Positions 18,021 through 24,984 of a stretch of 64,000 nucleotides of DNA are shown piece by piece. A program made the translations under genes and the position numbers. Source of the DNA: Zavarzinia aquatilis (GTDB lineage: Bacteria; Pseudomonadota; Alphaproteobacteria; Zavarziniales; Zavarziniaceae). Every line of letters begins with the position of its first letter. Positions within the stretch are counted from its first letter, which is position 1. The stretch is taken from NCBI RefSeq assembly GCF_003173035.1, contig NZ_QGLE01000004.1, forward strand, positions 62,001 to 126,000. The letters are read 5' to 3'. Below the pieces are notes generated by a model, which did not search any database, had not been told where the DNA came from, and worked only from the letters and a program-made list of their open reading frames with translations.

Positions 18021-18037
18021 GTTGGCGTCCCCAAGGG
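18021..18037. other. attL core
   Basis: GTTGGCGTCCCCAAGGG, identical over 17 bp to the tRNA-Glu end at 34066-34082; flanking bases differ on both sides, so the core is exactly 17 bp. Confidence 0.88.
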
Positions 18038-18112
18038 ACGGCGAACTGTGTGCAGACATCATATTGAAATATATAGATATTTGGCGATTTTTCCTGTCTT
18101 GGAAATTCTCTC

Positions 18113-18133
18113 GATACCATGAAAAATACCATG
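18113..18133. repeat. ATACCATG motif pair near attL
   Basis: GATACCATG (18113-18121) and ATACCATG (18126-18133). The same 8-mer recurs at least five times (both orientations) near the integrase start at the other end, 33862-33944. This placement suggests integrase arm-type or excisionase sites. Confidence 0.6.
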
Positions 18134-18207
18134 ATTCTTCATGGATGTTGGCGCACACGGGCGCACAACGGCGGATTCTCCTTCCCCTCATTTTTGAGGA
18201 AAAGGCC

Positions 18208-18229
18208 CGGTAGAGGCACCCTCAAAACC
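18208..18229. repeat. 22-bp inverted repeat, left copy
   Basis: CGGTAGAGGCACCCTCAAAA followed by CC is an exact inverted copy of 32584-32605. Both copies lie just inside the two ends of the element, at the start of the left repeat array and before the integrase stop on the right. Confidence 0.8.
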
Positions 18230-18671
18230 TCCACCGGTGGCCAGAGGAGGGGCGAAATTTTCTCAAATACGCCGGAAGGGTCACCCTCAAAACCCTCAAA
18301 ACCTCCACCGGTGGCCAGAGGAGGGGCGAAATTTTCTCAAATACGCCGGAAGGGTCACCCTCAAAACCCTCAAAACCTCCACCGGTGGCCAGAGGAGGGG
18401 CGAAATTTTCTCAAATACGCCGGAAGGGTCACCCTCAAAACCCTCAAAACCTCCACCGGTGGCCAGAGGAGGGGCGAAATTTTCTCAAATACGCCGGAAG
18501 GGTCACCCTCAAAACCCTCAAAACCTCCACCGGTGGCCAGAGGAGGGGCGAAATTTTCTCAAATACGCCGGAAGGGTCACCCTCAAAACCCTCAAAACCT
18601 CCACCGGTGGCCAGAGGAGGGGCGAAATTTTCTCAAATACGCCGGAAGGGTCACCCTCAAAACCCTCGAAA
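18219..18671. repeat. 74-bp tandem repeat array, about six copies
   Basis: The 10-bp palindrome CCACCGGTGG occurs at 18231, 18305, 18379, 18453, 18527 and 18601, exactly 74 bp apart, and the text between is essentially identical from copy to copy. Each unit has CCCTCAAAACCCTCAAAACC, the palindrome, GGCCAGAGGAGGGG and the AT-rich GAAATTTTCTCAAA. Because 74 is not a multiple of 3, all three plus frames stay open through the array, creating spurious ORFs. Likely an iteron-type replication or recombination region; no spacers, so not CRISPR. Confidence 0.93.
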
Positions 18672-18776
18672 CCCCGATTTCTGGATCAGGCTGGGCTGTG
18701 ACAGTCGCGACACTTCGAGGTGAGGCAGCTGCGCACCATGAGCAGGGGTATTACGATGAGGCCGTGAAACCGGGGC

Positions 18777-19066
18777 CGGCTGAAAATTCAGCCGATCCTC
18801 ATGGCCGGAGCCGGGGTCGGCCCAAATATGGGCATACCCTTTCCTCCATCGGAGGAAACCTCGCCGGCCAGTCCCCCCAATAGGGGACCACCCCAGATTT
18901 GGGGCGGCGCGGCCGTGGATGGTCTCGTTCCTGGAAACGAGGCCCCAACAAAGTCAGGATAGCTGATCGAGTTCGGTGCGGGTGACTTGCGGTCACGTGC
19001 AAGGGCGCAAAGAAAAGACCCCGCAGGCTTGTTATCGCCGGTGCGGGGCCTGTCACCTCGCGGTGA
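18777..19066. other. Hairpin-dense non-coding region
   Basis: At least seven short near-perfect hairpins follow each other in 290 bp: 18777-18794 (8-bp stem), 18840-18858 (8-bp), 18871-18888 (6-bp), 18891-18904 (5-bp), 18924-18941 (6-bp), 18982-18996 (5-bp), 19019-19048 (6-bp) and 19053-19066 (5-bp). No convincing gene covers it. Such density suggests a structured RNA, a single-strand replication origin or a packaging site. It lies between the 74-bp array and the repressor operon. Confidence 0.65.
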
Positions 19067-19075
19067 TCTTAAGGC

Positions 19076-19267
19076 TCAGGAGCGTTTGATCTTCGGCAAA
19101 TCCTGTCGACCGGACACTTCCGGCCCGTCATGGGGAAGAACAAACTGCGCCTGCTGCTTGAGCGTCATCACTCCAAGCAATCCCGTCATCGGACGGGCTG
19201 GGCCATCCTGATAGGGGTCTTTGGCGGCCATTGTCCGCCCACGATCAACCTTTTCGGCCAGTGCCAT
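19076..19267 (-). CDS. Small protein of unknown function in repressor operon
   Basis: 63 residues, MALAEKVDRGRTMAAKDPYQ at the start, no recognised domain, no membrane segment or signal peptide. It starts 1 bp after the stop of the preceding 60-residue frame and so appears to be the third gene of an XRE-led minus-strand operon. Coding status rests on this spacing. Confidence 0.4.
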   Translation of the reverse strand: MALAEKVDRGRTMAAKDPYQDGPARPMTGLLGVMTLKQQAQFVLPHDGPEVSGRQDLPKIKRS

Positions 19268-19268
19268 G

Positions 19269-19451
19269 TCACACCTTCCGATAGCAGTAGCGAGGCCCGC
19301 TCTTAGGCTGCACTAAGGTAAAGCCAAATCCTTCATAACGGCTTATCAAGCCATCAACGGGATCAATAATCTTGAGTTCCGACCGACCGAGCGCCTGGCT
19401 TTCCCTACAGCTCGCCCCCAAACAACCCAGCCGGCGCAAATGGGCCTTCAT
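19269..19451 (-). CDS. Small protein resembling the end of a GNAT acetyltransferase
   Basis: 60 residues from MKAHLRRLGCLGASC. The C-terminal half, DPVDGLISRYEGFGF followed by a proline-containing strand and RYCYRK, matches the last helix-strand unit of GNAT N-acetyltransferases (Tyr-x-x-x-Gly-Phe), but the acetyl-CoA-binding loop is absent. It may be a decayed remnant of a toxin-type GNAT. It follows the XRE gene by 8 bp. Confidence 0.4.
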   Translation of the reverse strand: MKAHLRRLGCLGASCRESQALGRSELKIIDPVDGLISRYEGFGFTLVQPKSGPRYCYRKV

Positions 19452-19459
19452 CGCCTGAC

Positions 19460-19699
19460 TCAATCTGACGCGCCCTTCCGCAGCCTGACCCCCGGCCCTT
19501 CGCCGTTCTGTTCGATGAAGATCACTCCGGCAGATTCGAGGGCGGTACGGATGGCGGCGAGGGTGGCGGGATTGGGAACCCCCTGGCCATTCTCGAAGCG
19601 GGTAACGGTAGCGATGCCAACTTTGGCGGCTCGCGCAAGATCGCGAATTCCCCAATCAACTGCCGCTCGGGCCATTTTGGATTGTATAGGTGTAATCAT
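19460..19699 (-). CDS. XRE/Cro-CI family repressor
   Basis: 79 residues with a single helix-turn-helix: IRDLARAAKVGIATVTRFENGQ, then PNPATLAAIRTALESAGV, the standard HTH_3 layout, and a short tail (EGPGVRLRKG) common in small alphaproteobacterial XRE proteins. Likely the master repressor of the element. It is divergent from the small-gene operon at 19846 and a perfect 7-5-7 palindrome lies immediately before its start codon. Confidence 0.88.
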   Translation of the reverse strand: MITPIQSKMARAAVDWGIRDLARAAKVGIATVTRFENGQGVPNPATLAAIRTALESAGVIFIEQNGEGPGVRLRKGASD

Positions 19700-19762
19700 A
19701 TGATGACACTATCATCATTCGATGCTTGACGCCACCAGCGCAAACGTGATTACCCTGTAATC
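19700..19762. promoter_or_regulatory. Divergent control region with two perfect palindromes
   Basis: ATGATGA-cacta-TCATCAT at 19700-19718 abuts the XRE start codon, and GATTAC-cct-GTAATC at 19748-19762 lies 30 bp on. GTAATCAT also occurs once at 19692-19699. These are good candidates for repressor operators controlling both directions. Confidence 0.65.
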
Positions 19763-19777
19763 ATCGCTTAAGCGATC

Positions 19778-19813
19778 GGTCCGGCGGGAAGGTGGAAGCT
19801 CCCATGCCGGACC
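19778..19813 (+). other. Leader hairpin before small-gene operon
   Basis: GGTCCGGC (19778-19785) pairs with GCCGGACC (19806-19813), enclosing a second possible GGGA/TCCC pairing. It lies in the presumed 5' leader of the plus-strand operon and could be an attenuator-like structure; no T-run follows. Confidence 0.4.
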
Positions 19814-19845
19814 TGACCACAACCTGAATGGATAGGATTCGGATC

Positions 19846-20034
19846 ATGGCTGATCGCGACAATACCCTCACTTTGCCCGCTGGCAACCGCCAGCCGGTCT
19901 ATATCCCGCCGCCGGCCCCGCCGCGCCCGCGCCTTCACCGCCTCGCCCGCGTCCTGGCGGCGCGGATTTTCCTGGCCCTTGCCGGTCTTGCGACCGCCGC
20001 CGCCGCATGGGCGATGCCGAACGTGGAGGGCTGA
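19846..20034 (+). CDS. Small single-span membrane protein
   Basis: 62 residues from MADRDNTLTLPAGNRQPVYI. A proline/arginine-rich stretch (PPPAPPRPRLHR) precedes one hydrophobic helix (ARIFLALAGLATAAAAWAM). No family recognised. First of four short, closely packed plus-strand genes that face away from the XRE repressor, the position of early genes in phage satellites. Confidence 0.55.
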   Translation: MADRDNTLTLPAGNRQPVYIPPPAPPRPRLHRLARVLAARIFLALAGLATAAAAWAMPNVEG

Positions 20035-20037
20035 ACC

Positions 20038-20247
20038 ATGAACAAGTGCGAATTGCTGGACCTGACAGACGAAATCGGCAGCGCCCGGACTCTTGCCGTT
20101 GCGCTGCAGGCCGCGGCGGCAAGCCTGCCGGACAGGCGCATGATGAGTGCATTGGCCGAGTTGGGGTCTCTGATCGAAGCCCGTCTCGACAGTGCTGTGG
20201 GGACGCTGAATGCCCGCATCGAGGCAGTGATTGAGGGGGAGGCTTAG
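20038..20247 (+). CDS. Small helical protein of unknown function
   Basis: 69 residues (MNKCELLDLTDEIGSARTLA...), predicted all-helical with an Arg/Leu-rich second half (LIEARLDSAVGTLNARIEAV). Starts 3 bp after the previous stop. No motif recognised. Confidence 0.55.
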   Translation: MNKCELLDLTDEIGSARTLAVALQAAAASLPDRRMMSALAELGSLIEARLDSAVGTLNARIEAVIEGEA

Positions 20248-20249
20248 AC

Positions 20250-20456
20250 ATGAGCTACGACCGAGACCTTGCCCTGGAAACGATTGCGGGCATCGACCGG
20301 CTTGCCAAGGCAATCGAGCTTACCGCCAGCGTGCTCACCGACATCAAGCCGAAAGAGGCGATTTCTTCACTGGCGGTCATGGTGACGGACGAGACGGAAA
20401 CCTTGCGGAACTGGATCGCCCGCCGCTTTGGGGGAGACGGCCATGGCGAAGCCTGA
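20250..20456 (+). CDS. Small helical protein of unknown function
   Basis: 68 residues (MSYDRDLALETIAGIDRLAK...), helical, no recognised domain. Starts 2 bp after the previous stop and overlaps the next gene by 14 bp, supporting translational coupling in one operon. Confidence 0.55.
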   Translation: MSYDRDLALETIAGIDRLAKAIELTASVLTDIKPKEAISSLAVMVTDETETLRNWIARRFGGDGHGEA

Positions 20457-20787
20457 TCCGATGCCGATCCCCCGCCGCCGCAAGGGGCCGGATATGAGCC
20501 TGACCAATCGCGGCCGGCAGCGTCTGAACCGGCAAACCCGCCTGCGAATCGAAGCCTTAGTCGAGACCTTGATTGCGATCCTGGACGAGTCGGACGGTGA
20601 TCCCGACGAGGAAGTGAGCGACGCGCCGGAAATGGACGACGCAGATAGCGGCGCCATGATTGATGAGCCGCTATTCAATGAACGACTGCATCGCGCGCTC
20701 CGCTTTCATGTGCCCGGGCGGACGGTCGAGAGTGATGGGACCGTGCGAGTTGACGGCGCGGTTATCGGGCGATGGCGGCGGCTGTAG
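20443..20787 (+). CDS. Acidic small protein of unknown function
   Basis: 114 residues from MAKPDPMPIPRRRKGPDMSL, chosen over an ATG 15 bp upstream because GGGGAGA precedes it. A basic N-terminus is followed by an acidic centre (DESDGDPDEEVSDAPEMDD) and a C-terminal HVPGRTVESDGTVRVDGAV. No family recognised. Last of the small-gene operon. Confidence 0.5.
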   Translation: MAKPDPMPIPRRRKGPDMSLTNRGRQRLNRQTRLRIEALVETLIAILDESDGDPDEEVSDAPEMDDADSGAMIDEPLFNERLHRALRFHVPGRTVESDGTVRVDGAVIGRWRRL

Positions 20788-20865
20788 CGGACGGGCGTCG
20801 GGTCGAAGATTGACGGGCCCGTGAGCGAAGCAAATGCCCGCCGCCCCGATGCGGCCTAAATTTTC

Positions 20866-20912
20866 AAATGACGTGAAACGTCATTTAACCCTTGCGCACC
20901 TCCAAATGACGT
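20866..20912 (+). promoter_or_regulatory. Operator with three AAATGACGT half-sites
   Basis: A perfect 9-3-9 palindrome AAATGACGT-gaa-ACGTCATTT at 20866-20886 and a third identical half-site at 20904-20912, 34 bp before the start of the 345-residue protein. The surrounding sequence is AT-rich and promoter-like. Confidence 0.65.
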
Positions 20913-20945
20913 ATTAGGTTATTTTAGGTCAAAGAGGCGCGTTTC

Positions 20946-21983
20946 ATGTTGGATCGAGACAAGGTCGTCAATTGGTGGACGGGGCGGATATCCGATCAGG
21001 AACTTGCCGAATGGACTGGCATGGCCCCTCGCGCCGTGGCAATCGTGCTGGGCTTGCCCTCCATGCGCGCCGGCGTCACTGGTGGAGGCCGGGGCAGTCG
21101 TCACGTCCGCCGCATCAATCCGAAGACGAGGAACGCCGTGGCAATTGTTCACGCGCTCAGTGAGGCTGGCTTGCCACTGGAACTTGCCGCCAACATCATC
21201 GGCGCGACGCCTGCGATTGCGGCCATGCCGACAGAAATCGTTGATTATCGAGATCCGAGCTACGGTATTCGTTCCATGATGTCGGTCGATCCGAAAGGAA
21301 ACTGGCTCCTGACCGACATGGTGCCCTGGCATGTGTGGGAGCGCTTTGTCTTTCCCTGCTACAGCATCGACAACCCAAATCCGACAGCCGGCGATATCGT
21401 GAACGTGCCTTATGACGCCTTCGAGCCGAACACCGAGCGCGGGACGATGCGGGTCGACCGTTCAGCCCAAGGATTGCCCAATGTCGAACTCAAACCCTTG
21501 ACCGAAAAGCCGGTCTATGCCGGCGAAGTCGACCCCCTCGGTCTTTACGCCTACGAGAACTACCGGACCGAGGCGCTGCCGCGTTTTGATGACCATGTTC
21601 TGATTGTGAATGGACGATGGATTTTCACCAAGAGCCCCGATCCAAGCCCCATGGATACCATGAGTGACCTCATGAGTGGCATATCAGACGGCAGCAATCC
21701 GATTGAATACGACCTCGACCCCGTTTCAGTGATCGAGGCCGATAGAAAGACCGTCAGAGCGATTGGCTTTGGCCGGGACCAAGAAGAACAGAATCGCGCC
21801 CTATATCACCTCGACAACTTCGACAGTCTGCTGAACGTGAATGCCACGCTCGCCTTGAGGAAAATGAAGCGGAGGGCATACGGCCTGCCTGTATCTGAGC
21901 CTTCCGCTCCATTGCCCTGGGATGAGCGCGTCAAGATCGCTCAGAAATACCTGCCGCCCACGCTTGGCCATTTGAGCACTTAG
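20946..21983 (+). CDS. Protein of unknown function with N-terminal HTH-like region
   Basis: 345 residues. The first about 90 contain two helix-turn-helix-like stretches: ISDQELAEWTGMAPRAVAIV and a MerR-like RHVRRINPKTRNAVAIV...SEAGLPLELAANII. The rest has no family I recognise (DMVPWHVWERFVFPCYSIDN, LYAYENYRTEALPRFDDHVL). Base composition is visibly less GC-rich than neighbours. It stands alone behind its own palindromic operator, between early small genes and the replication genes, a typical cargo or regulatory slot in satellites. It may bind the AAATGACGT sites (inference). Confidence 0.7.
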   Translation: MLDRDKVVNWWTGRISDQELAEWTGMAPRAVAIVLGLPSMRAGVTGGGRGSRHVRRINPKTRNAVAIVHALSEAGLPLELAANIIGATPAIAAMPTEIVDYRDPSYGIRSMMSVDPKGNWLLTDMVPWHVWERFVFPCYSIDNPNPTAGDIVNVPYDAFEPNTERGTMRVDRSAQGLPNVELKPLTEKPVYAGEVDPLGLYAYENYRTEALPRFDDHVLIVNGRWIFTKSPDPSPMDTMSDLMSGISDGSNPIEYDLDPVSVIEADRKTVRAIGFGRDQEEQNRALYHLDNFDSLLNVNATLALRKMKRRAYGLPVSEPSAPLPWDERVKIAQKYLPPTLGHLST

Positions 21984-22063
21984 TAGTTACAGAGCCTGCC
22001 TAACTAGTCGGGAAGCACGCGATTTCCCGAAACGCCACCACCTTGCCTCGAAGGAGCCATCGA

Positions 22064-22246
22064 ATGCCGCACGAACGCCCCGAAGCCCTGACAATCGAGC
22101 AGGTTTGCAACCTTCTCGGTATCAGTCGTTCCACCGTCTACAAGCTGGCTGCTGCCGGCCAGTTGACGAAGCTGAAGCTGGCCGGCTGCACCCGCTTCCC
22201 GCGCGATCAGGTCGAGGCCCTGGCGAAGGGTGCGGCCCATGGCTGA
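22064..22246 (+). CDS. AlpA-like helix-turn-helix DNA-binding protein (excisionase family)
   Basis: 60 residues from MPHERPEALTIEQVCNLLGI, with AAGGAG eight bases upstream. The winged-helix core LTIEQVCNLLGISRSTVYKLAAAGQLTKLKLAGCTRF is the HTH_17/AlpA pattern. In P4-like satellites and PICIs, AlpA activates or performs excision and often sits beside the primase gene, as here. Overlaps the next gene by 8 bp. Confidence 0.82.
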   Translation: MPHERPEALTIEQVCNLLGISRSTVYKLAAAGQLTKLKLAGCTRFPRDQVEALAKGAAHG

Positions 22247-22478
22247 AGCGATGATCGCCGAAATCGTGAAGAACCGCCGGGAGACCGTCCGCGTCTCCCT
22301 GTCGGAATACGAGGGCCACGACCTCGCCAATCTTCGGGTCTGGTTCCGCGCGGAAGACGACCAGATGCGCCCAGGCAAGGCTGGCCTGGCCTTGCGTATT
22401 GACCGCGTGCCCGCCCTGATCGAGGGGCTTCAGGCCCTGATGATCGAGGCCGGCAAGCGCGGCCTGGTCGAGGGCTGA
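22239..22478 (+). CDS. PC4/p15-type single-strand DNA-binding protein
   Basis: 79 residues from MAEAMIAEIVKNRRETVRVS. The pattern R-V-S-L-x-E-Y-x-G-H-D-x-x-x-L-R-x-W followed by GKAGLALRIDRVPALIEGL matches the transcriptional coactivator p15/PC4 domain, which binds single-stranded DNA. Common in phage-like replication modules. Start chosen over an ATG 9 bp upstream because of GAAGGG spacing. Confidence 0.75.
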   Translation: MAEAMIAEIVKNRRETVRVSLSEYEGHDLANLRVWFRAEDDQMRPGKAGLALRIDRVPALIEGLQALMIEAGKRGLVEG

Positions 22479-22482
22479 TTCC

Positions 22483-23424
22483 ATGTCCGGCCGGCGCTTC
22501 GACATTGCCGCCATCAAGTCCAGGGTCGTCATGTCCACCGTTGCCGCCAAGGCTGGCGTGAAGCTGGATCGGGCCGGCGCCGGCAAGTTCATGGGCTGCT
22601 GCCCATTTCACGATGACCGCACCCCCTCGCTGGCGATAGACGACGGGAAGGGGCTGTGGCGTTGCCATGGCTGCGGCGCGGGCGGTGACTGCTTTGCCTT
22701 CGTGCAGAGGATCGAGGGCCTGCCTTTCATGAAGGCGGTTCGCCTGCTGGCGGAAGATGGCGATGTTCAAGTCGCTGCCCAGCCCCGGAATGCTCGACCC
22801 ATCGGGAATGATGACAGTCGTCTGGTCGAGATCGCCCGGCGCATCTGGGAAGAGACCGGCCCGCACGGCATGGTGACCGCCTATCTGCGCGGCAGGGGCA
22901 TCGCAATATCGCCGCCGGCCACGCTGCGCTTTCACCCCGCGCTCTTTCACCGCGCCACCGGGTTGAAGCTGCCGGCGATGGTGGGAGCGGTCAACATCTG
23001 GCCAAGTCGCGAGATCACAGGAATTCACCGCACATGGCTGACCGAGGATGGCCGCAAGGCCCCGGTGAGCAGCAACAAGATGACCTTGGGAAACTGCAAG
23101 GGCGGAGCCGTCCGCCTGGCACCGCCCGGGCCTGTGCTGGTGATCGGTGAAGGGGTCGAGACGGTGCTGTCCGTGATGCAGGCAACCGGCCTGCCGGGCT
23201 GGTCCGCCATGAACGCCAGCAACCTGTCCGCCATCGTGCTGCCGGACGAAGCCCGCGAAATCATCATTGCCGCCGACAACGACGCCAGCGGCACCGGCGA
23301 ACGCGAGGCACGCAAGGCGGCCGACCGCTTCACCGCAGAGGGCAGAATCGCCCGGATCGCCATGCCGGATCATCCCGGCATCGACTTCAACGATATCGTG
23401 CAAGAGGCCGTGGAACATGCTTGA
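22483..23424 (+). CDS. DNA primase-like protein (CHC2 zinc finger plus Toprim)
   Basis: 313 residues. Zinc-binding CHC2-type finger near residues 38-65: CCPFHDDRTPSLAIDD ... WRCHGCGAGGDCFAF. The C-terminal half is a Toprim fold: VLVIGEGVETVLSV (catalytic Glu) and IIIAADNDASGTGE (DxD-like). It would make primers for autonomous replication of the element. It is shorter than P4-alpha proteins because the helicase part is on the next gene, with which it overlaps by 8 bp. Confidence 0.87.
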   Translation: MSGRRFDIAAIKSRVVMSTVAAKAGVKLDRAGAGKFMGCCPFHDDRTPSLAIDDGKGLWRCHGCGAGGDCFAFVQRIEGLPFMKAVRLLAEDGDVQVAAQPRNARPIGNDDSRLVEIARRIWEETGPHGMVTAYLRGRGIAISPPATLRFHPALFHRATGLKLPAMVGAVNIWPSREITGIHRTWLTEDGRKAPVSSNKMTLGNCKGGAVRLAPPGPVLVIGEGVETVLSVMQATGLPGWSAMNASNLSAIVLPDEAREIIIAADNDASGTGEREARKAADRFTAEGRIARIAMPDHPGIDFNDIVQEAVEHA

Positions 23425-24982
23425 TTTCAATGCCGCCACGCCCGATGGCAACGAGAAGATTCGCCGGTTGATCGCCGCCGCGCCGGCCCATGAACCGGGG
23501 TCATCTTGGCCAGTACCCAAGCCCCTGGTCTCGACCTTGCCCGCAGTGGCCCGATTGGAGCCGGAGATGCTGCCCGACGCTATCCGGGGATATGTCCTCG
23601 ATGTGTCGGCGCGGTCGCAATGCCCGGTCGATTTCGTCGCGGTTTGCGCGCTGGTTGGTCTCGCCTCGATGCTGGGCAACAAGATCAGGATCAGGCCGAA
23701 GCAGTTCGACGACTGGACCATCGTGCCGAACCTGTGGGGCGCGATCATCGGCCGGCCCTCCGCCATGAAGTCGCCCTCCATGACAGCTGCGCTGGCGCCG
23801 GTCTATGCCCTTCAGGACGAGGCCCGGAAGAATTGGGAGGCCGATTGCGCCGCCCGGAAGATCGACGCTGAAGTGGCCGATATCGCCAAGGGCGCGGCGA
23901 AGAAGAAGGCGAGAATGGCGGCCGAGAAGGGCGACCTCGATCAGGCTCGGGATTTGATCCAGGGGGCCGGCGGCGACAATGACGAAGACCCGCCGCAACC
24001 CCGTTTCATCATCAACGATGCGACGGTCGAGAAGCTGGGCGAACTGCTGAACGAGAACCCCAACGGCTTGACGCAGGTTCGTGACGAACTCGCCGGCTGG
24101 CTGGGCCGGATGGAATCCGAGGAGCATTGCACCGACCGCGCCTTTTATCTCGAAGCCTTCAACGGCGACAGCCCCTTCACCTATGACCGCATCGGACGGG
24201 GAACCATCCAGATTGCGGCCTGCACCCTGTCGCTGATCGGGGGCATTCAGCCTTCCCGCCTGGCGCCACTGGTGCGCGGCGCGCTGACCGGGGCCGGCAA
24301 TGACGGGCTGATCCAGCGCCTTCAACTGGCGGTTTGGCCCGACGACAGCAAGGATTGGACGTGGATCGACCGCCGGCCGGACGAGGCGGCGCGCGAATCC
24401 TATTTCCTTGCCTTCCGGCATCTGCACGCCCTGGCCCCGGTGGACCTTCCGGCCAGTGCTGAAGACATGCCGACAGTGATGCGCTTCGACGAAGAGGCTC
24501 AAGGGCTGTTCCGGGAATGGATGGAGGAAATCCAGATCAGGGCACGAGCCGGCGGTCTGCCTTCGGTGATGGAAAGCCATATCCTGAAGATGCCGAAGAC
24601 GGTGGCCGCGCTTGCCCTGTTGTTCGAGCTGCTGGACGGGGAGCGGGTCGTGGTTGGCAAGGTCGCCACGGCCCGCGCGCTAGATTGGGCTGATTATCTC
24701 GAAAGCCATGCCCGCCGGGTCTACGCCGCAGGCGAAACAATGATCGAGGATGGCGCCCGGCTGATCTGGTCGAGGCGCAAGCAATTGCCCGACGCCTTCA
24801 CTGCGAGGGACATCCACCAGAAGGCATGGGCCGGCCTGACCGACCGCGAGACGGTGGGGGACATTCTCGAAATGCTGACCGACCTGCAATGGGTCGGGGC
24901 GGAACGAAAGACCGACAGTGCCGGCGGCCGACCGACGATCACCTATTCGTGGAATCCCCGGCTGATTGGCAAAGAGGGCTGA
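23417..24982 (+). CDS. DUF3987-family replication protein (helicase/ATPase-like)
   Basis: 521 residues from MLDFNAATPDGNEKI, overlapping the primase stop. The YfjI/DUF3987 signature is present: PVDFVAVCALVGLASMLGNKIRI then the phosphate-loop variant IIGRPSAMKSPSMTAAL, FIINDATVEKLGELL, and RDELAGWLGRME, FYLEAFNGDSPFTYDRIGRG. The family accompanies primases in phages and satellites. A longer upstream in-frame extension overlaps primase and is ignored. Confidence 0.82.
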   Translation: MLDFNAATPDGNEKIRRLIAAAPAHEPGSSWPVPKPLVSTLPAVARLEPEMLPDAIRGYVLDVSARSQCPVDFVAVCALVGLASMLGNKIRIRPKQFDDWTIVPNLWGAIIGRPSAMKSPSMTAALAPVYALQDEARKNWEADCAARKIDAEVADIAKGAAKKKARMAAEKGDLDQARDLIQGAGGDNDEDPPQPRFIINDATVEKLGELLNENPNGLTQVRDELAGWLGRMESEEHCTDRAFYLEAFNGDSPFTYDRIGRGTIQIAACTLSLIGGIQPSRLAPLVRGALTGAGNDGLIQRLQLAVWPDDSKDWTWIDRRPDEAARESYFLAFRHLHALAPVDLPASAEDMPTVMRFDEEAQGLFREWMEEIQIRARAGGLPSVMESHILKMPKTVAALALLFELLDGERVVVGKVATARALDWADYLESHARRVYAAGETMIEDGARLIWSRRKQLPDAFTARDIHQKAWAGLTDRETVGDILEMLTDLQWVGAERKTDSAGGRPTITYSWNPRLIGKEG

Positions 24983-24984
24983 CC

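Noticed and set aside
18219-18671. CRISPR array
   Set aside because: Units are contiguous 74-bp copies with no variable spacers and no cas genes nearby.
18119-18883. Open frames of 112-254 residues through the 74-bp repeats
   Set aside because: All three forward frames are open only because the repeat lacks stop codons and its length is not a multiple of three; the protein is a pure translation of the DNA repeat with no ribosome site.
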